The notes under the pieces: model-generated
Told to the model about the DNA's origin: nothing
What the model saw: the letters and a program-made list of their open reading frames with translations, nothing else
The model's database searches: none
DNA from: UBA3775 sp964625275
Lineage (GTDB): Bacteria; Bacillota; Clostridia; Lachnospirales; Lachnospiraceae
Length of the DNA stretch: 12,102 bases
Direction of reading: 5' to 3'
NCBI GenBank assembly: GCA_964625275.1
Contig: CAZVBH010000072.1
Span: forward strand, 1-12,102
Made by a program: the position numbers and the translations under genes
Part shown: one piece after another, positions 6,054-12,102 of the stretch
How the letters are laid out: the number at the start of each line of letters is the position of its first letter
Numbering within the stretch: the first letter of the stretch is position 1

Positions 6054-9000
6054 TTATAAGAAATATTTAACTCCGGACTCAAAGATGTTCTGATTCTGCT
6101 CGGCATAAATGTTAATATATGCACCGTCAGCACGTCTTTCTGAGTGAGCCATCTTACCTAATACACGTCCATCAGGAGATGTAATACCTTCAATAGCCCA
6201 GTAAGAACCATTTACATTATAGTCCTCATCCATTGTTGGATTTCCGGAAATATCTACATACTGTGTAGCAATTTGTCCATTAGCCTTAAGCTTTTCAAGC
6301 CATTCCCTGTTAGCTACAAATCTGCCTTCGCCATGGGAAGCAGGAATTGCATAAACTCCACCAAGCTCTGCTCCCATTAACCAAGGGCTCTTGTTGGTAA
6401 CTACTTTTGTATAAACTGATTTACTTACGTGACGACCGATGTTGTTCATTGCAAGAGTTGGGCTGTCAGGTGTAAGGGTTGTTACCTCACCATAAGGCAC
6501 AAGTCCAAGCTTGATAAGTGCCTGGAAGCCGTTACAGATACCAAGTGCAAGACCATCTCTGTTCTTTAAGAGATCATTGACTGCCTCTGAGAGTCTTTCA
6601 TTCTGGAAGGCTGTTGCAATAAACTTACCGGAACCATCAGGCTCATCACCTGCTGAGAAGCCACCCGGGAACATAATTATCTGAGAATCCTTAATTGCCT
6701 TTTCAAAAGCAGCTACAGAATCTCTGATATTTGCTTCAGTCATATTCTTAAATACAACTGTCTCTACTAAAGCTCCGGCTCTTTCGAAAGCCTTTGCTGA
6801 GTCATACTCACAGTTGGTGCCCGGGAATACAGGAATAAATACCTTTGGCTTTGCAATTTTATTCTTAGCCACATAAACAGTCTTTGCGTCATAAAGAATT
6901 TCCGGAACCTCTTCCTTAAGAGTTTCCTTCTGAACTGCAGAACGTGTTGGGAATACCTTTTCAAGCGGATTCATCCATGCTTCAATTGCTTCATCAAGAG
7001 GAATACTTACACACTCTGTATCATTGCCTGCACACCATGCAAGAGTTCCCTTATCTGTTGTATGTCCTGCCATCTTTGCATATTCACAGGAATTGAGGAT
7101 TGCATCAACGTCTTTCTCATCTACCTCGGCAATTATAGAACCGAAGGATGGTGCAAAGGCTGATTTAATATCATATTTCATGCAAATCTTTGCACCGATT
7201 TTGTTACCGAAGGCCATCTTGGAAACTGCCTCAGCAACGCCCTTTGAACCAAGTGCAAACATTGATAACAGCTTACCTTCAGATGCAAAGGCCTGAATCT
7301 TTTCATACATATCCATTGCCTTGTCGTAGTCAGGAAGGTCATATTCATCTCTAGGCATTGTAAATACAATAAGTCTTGAATCAGTCTTCTTGAATTCAGG
7401 TGTAATAATATCACCTGTTTTTGCTACGTCTACTGCAAAGGAAACAAGTGTTGGCGGTACATCAATATCATTGAAGGAGCCTGACATGGAATCCTTTCCA
7501 CCGATGCTTGGAAGTCCAAGTCTTATCTGAGCCTCATAAGCTCCGAGAAGAGCTGCCAAAGGATAACCCCAACGTTCAGGATCATTGCCAAGTCTCTTAA
7601 AGTATTCCTGGAAGGTAAATCTTATCTTCTTATAATCTCCACCTGCTGCAACAATTTTCGCAACAGAATCAATTACTGCGTATACTGCGCCATGGTAAGG
7701 TGACCAGCTTGAAAGGAACGGATCATAACCATAGCTCATCATTGTAACTGTATCGCACTTACCCTTTGACATTGGCAGCTTAGCGGTCATTGTCTGAATA
7801 GGGGTAAGCTGATATTTTCCACCATAAGGCATTGTAACTGTTGCTGCACCGATTGAAGAGTCAAACATCTCAACAAGACCTTTTTTGCCACAGCTGTTAA
7901 GGTCTGCGAGTGCTGCAAGCCATGCCTTTCTTCTATTTTCAGGAGTATCCTCAGCTCCTAATTCATTAGCGCCCTTAGTATTACCCAGCTTCTTTGTAGA
8001 GGCTGAAACATAGTCCGCACCATTTTTGAAATAATTAGCATTTTCATCAGGCATTGTTACAACTGCTGTTGTCTCCTGATGTGCACCATTGGTATCAAGG
8101 AAGGCTCTGCTGACATCTACAATTGTCTTTCCTCTCCAATGCATTACAAGTCTTGGACTCTCTGTAACCTCTGCTACAACAACAGCCTCAAGATTTTCTT
8201 CTTCAGCGAAAGCAAGCATTGCTTCTACATCCTTAGGTGCAACAACTACTGCCATTCTTTCCTGTGATTCTGAAATTGCAAGCTCTGTACCATCAAGGCC
8301 TGCATATTTCTTTGGAACCTTATCAAGATCGATATCAAGACCGGCAGCGAGTTCTCCAATTGCAACTGATACACCACCTGCACCAAAGTCATTACATTTC
8401 TTAATTAAATGGCTTACCTCAGGACGTCTGAAAAGTCTCTGAAGCTTTCTTTCCGTAGGTGCATTACCCTTCTGAACCTCAGCACCACAGGTATTGAGTG
8501 ATTCGGTTGTATGCTTCTTTGATGAGCCGGTTGCACCACCACAGCCATCACGTCCGGTACGTCCACCCATAAGGATGATAATGTCTCCCGGATCAGAATT
8601 TTCACGAATTACATTTTTTCTTGGAGCTGCACCCATAACGGCACCAATCTCCATTCTCTTTGCTACATAATTAGGATGATAAATTTCATCTACAAGTCCT
8701 GTAGCAAGTCCAATCTGATTACCATAGGAGCTGTAGCCCTTTGCTGCGCCTGTTGTAAGCTTTCTCTGTGGAAGCTTACCTTCAAGAGTATCCTTAAGAG
8801 AAGCTGTTGGATCTGCTGCACCTGTTACACGCATTGCCTGGTAAACATAGCCACGTCCCGAAAGTGGGTCACGAATTGCTCCTCCAAGACAGGTAGCTGC
8901 GCCACCAAATGGTTCAATTTCGGTAGGATGGTTGTGGGTCTCATTCTTAAAGAAGATGAGCCATTCTTCTGTAATTGTCTCTGTTTCATATTCAATGGTA

Positions 9001-9929
9001 ACAGGAACAATTATGGAGCATGCATTGATTTCATCAGAAACCTCCATGTCATCAAGCTTGCCTTCCTTACGAAGCTTCTTCATTCCAAGAATTGCAAGGT
9101 CCATCAGACAGATAAATTTATCATTTCTGTCTTTGTAAAGGACTTTTCTGTCATCCTTATATCTGTTATAGGTATCTTCAATAGGCTTACGATAATAGCC
9201 ATCCTTAAAGGTTACCTCTTTAAGCTCTGTACTAAAGGTTGTGTGACGGCAGTGATCTGACCAATATGTGTCAAGAACTCTGATTTCAGTCATCGATGGA
9301 TCTCTCTTTTCTTCGCTGCTGAAATGGTCACGTATAAATTCAAAATCTCTAAAGGTCATTGCAAGATTTAATGAATCATAAAGCTTTTTAAGTTCCTCTG
9401 TTTCCATTGAGACAAAGCCGTCTATTATGGCAACATCAGCCGGAACGTCAAACTCCTGAATAAGTGTTTCAGGCTTTGATTCATCAGTAAGTGAAGAATC
9501 TACCGGATTGATACAATAGGCTTTGATATCTTCAAACTCCTTGTCAGATACCTCGCCCTCAAGAACATAGGTTGTAGCAGTACGAATTACCGGCTTCACA
9601 CTTTCATTGAGAAGCTGTACGCACTGTTCTGCTGAATCTGCTCTTTGGTCAAACTGTCCGGGAAGATAGGCTACGGAAAATACTCTGTTGCCCTTTCCTG
9701 CGTCAAAGCTTTCTTCATAGTAATCATCTACAGGTGGCTCTGAAAAGACTGTCTTTATAGCCTTTTTGTAAGTCTCTTCGTCAACATTTTCTACATCATA
9801 TCTGACTAAAACCCTAATTCCGGTAATTGTCTTAATTCCAAGATAGCTTGATATTTCTTCCTTGAGCTCTTTAGCACGAACTGCATATGGTGCTTTTTTC
9901 TCAACATAAATTCTTCTTACCTTGCTCAT
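6054..9929 (-). CDS. purL: Phosphoribosylformylglycinamidine (FGAM) synthase, single-chain with glutaminase domain
   Basis: The 1291-residue enzyme carries out the fourth step of de novo purine synthesis: FGAR + glutamine + ATP to FGAM. An N-terminal PurS-like region (about 1-160) is followed by the linker domain with TYWSDHCRH (221-229). The FGAM synthase/AIR-synthase core contains NETHNHPTEIEPFGGAAT (329-346), RDPLSGRG (353-360), GCGGATGSS (462-470), NDFGAGGV (513-520) and SIGGKDSMSG (808-817). The C-terminal class I glutamine amidotransferase domain (about 1028-1291) has FPGTNCEYD, MFPGGFSAGDE, the nucleophile Cys1132 in GICNGFQ, and His1199/Glu1201 in ASHGEGRF. Length matches single-chain PurL rather than the split PurL/PurQ/PurS set of Bacillus. 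It looks intact. The ATG at 9929 has AAGGAGA (9942-9936). It is the first gene of a likely two-gene unit with the DUF1292 gene, and is divergent from the mraY-like gene. No other pur gene is in view. Confidence 0.96.
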   Translation of the reverse strand: MSKVRRIYVEKKAPYAVRAKELKEEISSYLGIKTITGIRVLVRYDVENVDEETYKKAIKTVFSEPPVDDYYEESFDAGKGNRVFSVAYLPGQFDQRADSAEQCVQLLNESVKPVIRTATTYVLEGEVSDKEFEDIKAYCINPVDSSLTDESKPETLIQEFDVPADVAIIDGFVSMETEELKKLYDSLNLAMTFRDFEFIRDHFSSEEKRDPSMTEIRVLDTYWSDHCRHTTFSTELKEVTFKDGYYRKPIEDTYNRYKDDRKVLYKDRNDKFICLMDLAILGMKKLRKEGKLDDMEVSDEINACSIIVPVTIEYETETITEEWLIFFKNETHNHPTEIEPFGGAATCLGGAIRDPLSGRGYVYQAMRVTGAADPTASLKDTLEGKLPQRKLTTGAAKGYSSYGNQIGLATGLVDEIYHPNYVAKRMEIGAVMGAAPRKNVIRENSDPGDIIILMGGRTGRDGCGGATGSSKKHTTESLNTCGAEVQKGNAPTERKLQRLFRRPEVSHLIKKCNDFGAGGVSVAIGELAAGLDIDLDKVPKKYAGLDGTELAISESQERMAVVVAPKDVEAMLAFAEEENLEAVVVAEVTESPRLVMHWRGKTIVDVSRAFLDTNGAHQETTAVVTMPDENANYFKNGADYVSASTKKLGNTKGANELGAEDTPENRRKAWLAALADLNSCGKKGLVEMFDSSIGAATVTMPYGGKYQLTPIQTMTAKLPMSKGKCDTVTMMSYGYDPFLSSWSPYHGAVYAVIDSVAKIVAAGGDYKKIRFTFQEYFKRLGNDPERWGYPLAALLGAYEAQIRLGLPSIGGKDSMSGSFNDIDVPPTLVSFAVDVAKTGDIITPEFKKTDSRLIVFTMPRDEYDLPDYDKAMDMYEKIQAFASEGKLLSMFALGSKGVAEAVSKMAFGNKIGAKICMKYDIKSAFAPSFGSIIAEVDEKDVDAILNSCEYAKMAGHTTDKGTLAWCAGNDTECVSIPLDEAIEAWMNPLEKVFPTRSAVQKETLKEEVPEILYDAKTVYVAKNKIAKPKVFIPVFPGTNCEYDSAKAFERAGALVETVVFKNMTEANIRDSVAAFEKAIKDSQIIMFPGGFSAGDEPDGSGKFIATAFQNERLSEAVNDLLKNRDGLALGICNGFQALIKLGLVPYGEVTTLTPDSPTLAMNNIGRHVSKSVYTKVVTNKSPWLMGAELGGVYAIPASHGEGRFVANREWLEKLKANGQIATQYVDISGNPTMDEDYNVNGSYWAIEGITSPDGRVLGKMAHSERRADGAYINIYAEQNQNIFESGVKYFL

Positions 9930-9954
9930 GAATTTTCTCCTTATAGAAAGTTTT

Positions 9955-9977
9955 AATATTCGAAAATTTCAAATATT
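9955..9977. repeat. 23-bp imperfect palindrome in the purL leader/start region
   Basis: AATATT (9955-9960) and AATATT (9972-9977) flank GAAA-A-TTTC (9962-9970). Ten of eleven base pairs about the centre at 9966 match; the exception is C9961/A9971. It sits at or just after the predicted purL transcription start, so it could be an operator or a small hairpin at the 5' end of the mRNA. In AT-rich DNA such palindromes are not rare, hence the low confidence. The CGAA core loosely recalls a Bacillus-type PurBox, but not well enough to call. Confidence 0.3.
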
Positions 9978-10011
9978 TATACAGTATAGCATATTTTCTT
10001 CAAAGTGTACA
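9976..10011 (-). promoter_or_regulatory. purL promoter region (two overlapping candidates)
   Basis: On the minus strand, candidate A has -35 TGTACA (10011-10006), a 17-nt spacer and -10 TATACT (9988-9983). Candidate B has -35 TTGAAG (10003-9998), a 16-nt spacer and -10 TATAAA (9981-9976). Both have four of six -35 matches and good -10 boxes. Either would give a leader of about 40-50 nt. No purine-riboswitch-like structure fits in so short a leader. Confidence 0.5.
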
Positions 10012-10014
10012 CTT
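10003..10014. repeat. 12-bp perfect palindrome between divergent -35 boxes
   Basis: AAGTGTACACTT is perfectly self-complementary. It covers one purL -35 candidate and abuts the -35 candidate of the mraY-like gene (10013-10018), a position suited to a repressor acting on either or both divergent units. Which regulator might bind is unknown. Confidence 0.35.
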
Positions 10015-10041
10015 GTAAATCTCTCTTATTTATATTATCAT
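10013..10041 (+). promoter_or_regulatory. Candidate promoter of the mraY-like/moxR unit
   Basis: The -35 is TTGTAA (10013-10018, four of six), the spacer is 17 nt, and the -10 is TATCAT (10036-10041, five of six). Transcription would begin near 10048, leaving a leader of about 80 nt. That leader contains AGCTG-TAATTT-CAGCT (10083-10098) followed by TTTTATT. The stem has only five base pairs, so I do not call it a terminator. Confidence 0.4.
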
Positions 10042-10127
10042 AAGTAGTGCAAAAAATAATTACATTTGAGAGATTATTAATCAGCTGTAATTTCAGCTTT
10101 TATTAATCTTTAATACGGAGGCACTTA

Positions 10128-11102
10128 ATGTTACATTACTTTTTAGATTCGTCATTTCAGGGCATGGATAAATTTTATATTCTTGCCTGCCTTATTTTAT
10201 CATTTGTTCTGACTATATTTTTATTAAAGACTCTTCAGACCTCACTGCCTGTTGACGGTGGCAGAAAATTTGCCGTTAATGGCGCTCTTTCACAGGGTAA
10301 GCCAAGAGGAGCCGGAATTATCTTTGTTTTGGTACATATCCTTGTAGTTCTAATATTCTTAAAGGTAGACAGAGAGCTACTTATTTACATGATTATGCTG
10401 CTTGCTGCAATGCTTTCAGGATATTTTGATGATGCAGCTGCGACTCCATGGGGTGAATACAAAAAAGGAATCATTGATTTTATTATTGCTCTTGTAGTCA
10501 GCCTTACTTATGTAAATTTCAATTCATCGAATCTGACAATTGCAATCACAGGTACTACGATTCATCTCAATCCTGTGCTTTATGTCATTCTTGCGATTAT
10601 ACTTATTTGGGTAGCCATAAATGTTGTCAACTGTACTGATGGCGTAGATGGTCTTTCAGGCTCACTTGCCCTGATTACTCTTAGTGCATTTTATATTATA
10701 TTTGACAGACTCGTAGGTTCTTCCCTTTATTGTTCTGTTATTTTATCCTTCATTCTCTGCATCATAGGCTATCTTTGGTATAATGCCACACCATCAAAGC
10801 TTTTGATGGGAGATGCCGGTTCTCGTGCAATTGGTCTCTTTATTGCCATTCTTGCATTAAAGAGCGGCAGTCCTCTGCTCTTTATTCCTCTTGCATTCGT
10901 GTTCATCATAGATGGCGGACTTGGTCTTATTAAGGTTTCCCTTCTCAGATTTTTGAAAATTCGTATTTTAAAAAACACCAGGACACCTATTCATGATCAT
11001 GTAAGAAAGAATGTTGGCTGGTCAGACACTCAGACCGTTTTTAGATTCTGCATTATCTCTGCTGTGATTTGCATAGCTTATGTTTATATTGTACTGCTTT
11101 AG
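10128..11102 (+). CDS. MraY-like polyprenyl-phosphate phosphosugar transferase (glycosyltransferase family 4)
   Basis: The 324-residue multi-pass membrane protein has about nine to ten hydrophobic segments (first at 17-34, last at 306-324). It belongs to the family that joins a UDP-linked phosphosugar to undecaprenyl phosphate on the inner face of the membrane; MraY makes lipid I for peptidoglycan. Family landmarks are D101-D102 in GYFDDAAA, N168 and D171 in NCTDGVDGLSG (168-178), D229 in LLMGDAGS (225-232), and the C-terminal PIHDHVRKNVGWSD (287-300), which aligns with the MraY-type PIHHH...GW segment. The middle His is Asp (H289-D290-H291), and the usual PTMGG segment reads GKPRGAGI (57-64), so it is a divergent MraY. 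It could be the cell's MraY or a paralogue. The ATG at 10128 has GGAGG 6 nt upstream. The MoxR gene follows after 33 nt, away from any visible division/wall cluster. Confidence 0.8.
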   Translation: MLHYFLDSSFQGMDKFYILACLILSFVLTIFLLKTLQTSLPVDGGRKFAVNGALSQGKPRGAGIIFVLVHILVVLIFLKVDRELLIYMIMLLAAMLSGYFDDAAATPWGEYKKGIIDFIIALVVSLTYVNFNSSNLTIAITGTTIHLNPVLYVILAIILIWVAINVVNCTDGVDGLSGSLALITLSAFYIIFDRLVGSSLYCSVILSFILCIIGYLWYNATPSKLLMGDAGSRAIGLFIAILALKSGSPLLFIPLAFVFIIDGGLGLIKVSLLRFLKIRILKNTRTPIHDHVRKNVGWSDTQTVFRFCIISAVICIAYVYIVLL

Positions 11103-11135
11103 GGGCAATCAAGTGCTAAAAGGAGCGCCGAAATT

Positions 11136-12086
11136 ATGGATAACAGTAAAATTTTAAAAATTAAAGAAAATATACAAAAGGTCATTGTCGGAAATGATCT
11201 TACGATTGACCTTGTACTCTCGGCTCTTTTAGCCGAAGGTCATGTATTACTTGAAGACGTTCCCGGAACGGGTAAGACAGTTCTTGCAAAGGCTTTGGCT
11301 GCATCAGTCAGTGCTTCTTTTTCAAGAATTCAGTTTACGCCGGACCTTCTTCCATCTGACATCTGTGGTCTTAACTATTTCAACCGTAAGACTAATGAAT
11401 TTGAATTAAGACTTGGTCCGATTTTTTCTAATATTGTTTTGGGTGATGAAATAAACCGAGCTACTCCAAGAACCCAGTCTGCCCTTTTAGAGGCAATGGC
11501 GGAGAGTCAGGTTACAATTGAAGGCTATACTCAAAAATTACCTTCACCATTTTTCGTAATAGCAACGGAAAATCCACTGGAGTCTGCCGGTACCTTTCCT
11601 CTTCCTGAAGCGCAGCTGGACAGATTCATTATGCGTCTTTCAATGGAAAAACCGGGTAGAAATCAGTCTCTTGCAATTCTTAATCGTTTTAGCAGCGATA
11701 ATCCTCTCAATTCGCTTGAACCTGTTGCTAAACCGGAAGACATAATTGAAATGCAAAAAAAAGCCTCAGATATTTTTATATCTGAGGAGCTTTTAAATTA
11801 TATTTTAAATATCGTAGACGCAACAGAAAGACAGTCTGAAATTTCAACAGGTGCCAGTACACGAGCTGCCCTTTCATTTGTAAAGGCTGTAAAAGCCTAT
11901 GCCTTTGTAGTAGGACGTGACTTCGTCACACCTGAGGATATCAAGCTTCTTGCACCTAAGGTGCTTGCCCACAGACTGGTGATGTCTCGTGGTTCAAAAT
12001 GGCAGTCAGTCAAGACTGAAGATGTAATTAACCGTATCCTCAATGGACTTGAAGTACCTACAGAGAATTTTGGAAACAACTCTTAA
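11136..12086 (+). CDS. MoxR-family AAA+ ATPase
   Basis: The 316-residue cytoplasmic ATPase belongs to the MoxR group, chaperone-like AAA+ proteins often encoded with DUF58 and transglutaminase-like or VWA-domain proteins. Seen are Walker A EDVPGTGKT (40-48), FTPDLLPSDICG (67-78), Walker B IVLGDEINRA (100-109), ALLEAMAE (116-123), sensor 1 IATENP (142-147), PEAQLDRF (157-164) with a likely arginine finger at R163, and the C-terminal lid with sensor-2-like GASTRAAL (239-246) and VTPEDIK (264-270). Length is typical. The ATG at 11136 has AAGGAG (11120-11125) 10 nt upstream. It follows the mraY-like gene by 33 nt with no terminator, so the two are probably one operon, suggesting an envelope-related job. 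The usual DUF58 partner would lie just past the window end and cannot be checked. The substrate is unknown. Confidence 0.93.
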   Translation: MDNSKILKIKENIQKVIVGNDLTIDLVLSALLAEGHVLLEDVPGTGKTVLAKALAASVSASFSRIQFTPDLLPSDICGLNYFNRKTNEFELRLGPIFSNIVLGDEINRATPRTQSALLEAMAESQVTIEGYTQKLPSPFFVIATENPLESAGTFPLPEAQLDRFIMRLSMEKPGRNQSLAILNRFSSDNPLNSLEPVAKPEDIIEMQKKASDIFISEELLNYILNIVDATERQSEISTGASTRAALSFVKAVKAYAFVVGRDFVTPEDIKLLAPKVLAHRLVMSRGSKWQSVKTEDVINRILNGLEVPTENFGNNS

Positions 12087-12102
12087 GCAATTTCAGCTAT
12101 TG

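Noticed and set aside
6029..6133. Longer DUF1292 reading starting at 6133
   Set aside because: It would overlap the purL 3' end out of frame; the added 35 residues are unlike the family and the AGGAGG at 6042-6037 marks the start at 6028.
8676..9260. Open frame of 194 codons on the plus strand inside purL
   Set aside because: It is antisense to the conserved PurL core, has low-complexity Cys/Lys/Asn-rich composition and no recognisable domain. Several other plus-strand frames in purL are rejected for the same reason.
9954..9967. PurBox (PurR site) near purL
   Set aside because: Only a loose match around the CGAA core in very AT-rich DNA, single rather than paired, and downstream of the promoter.
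10083..10105. AGCTG/CAGCT hairpin plus TTTTATT as a terminator or attenuator before the mraY-like gene
   Set aside because: Five-base-pair stem is too weak, and it lies between the likely promoter and the gene with no alternative antiterminator pairing seen.
12087..12102. Sequence after moxR
   Set aside because: Only 16 bases remain; nothing can be supported about a following gene.

Overview
The window looks like a chromosomal segment of a low-GC Gram-positive bacterium, most likely an anaerobic Clostridia member (Lachnospiraceae-like). This is an inference from: S12 with the Firmicutes-type N-terminal insertion, a single-chain PurL with its own glutaminase domain, a DUF1292 protein, strong AGGAGG ribosome binding sites and very AT-rich promoter regions. 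I see no insertion sequence, phage gene, CRISPR array, tRNA or rRNA. The content is mainly housekeeping.

Layout. On the minus strand at the left edge are the first 12 codons of rpsG (S7) and, 267 nt upstream of it, rpsL (S12), the start of a str-type ribosomal operon. rpsL has a perfect consensus promoter (TTGACA-N17-TATAAT) and a leader of about 125 nt. Divergent from it, a second good promoter drives a primary sigma-70 factor, which ends at a rho-independent terminator. Then follow gltX and a UvrD/PcrA-type helicase 6 nt downstream, probably co-expressed. A convergent minus-strand pair comes next: purL followed 25 nt later by a small acidic DUF1292 protein. From a shared AT-rich divergent intergenic region, a MraY-like phosphosugar transferase and a MoxR-type AAA+ ATPase run rightward to the end.

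Functionally the window joins translation (S12, S7, GluRS), transcription (sigma factor, and a helicase with a PcrA-like C-terminal domain), de novo purine synthesis (PurL) and envelope biogenesis (MraY-like, MoxR).

The most interesting signals are not in the proteins. The rpsL 5' leader and the unusually long rpsL-rpsG gap are both about 48-49% GC by hand count, against about 20% in the neighbouring promoter DNA. Both can be folded by hand into stem-loops with competing pairings. They are candidates for cis-regulatory ribosomal-protein mRNA structures. Secondary points are palindromes between the divergent purL and mraY-like genes, and a MraY-like enzyme with HDH in place of the usual HHH motif next to a MoxR gene.
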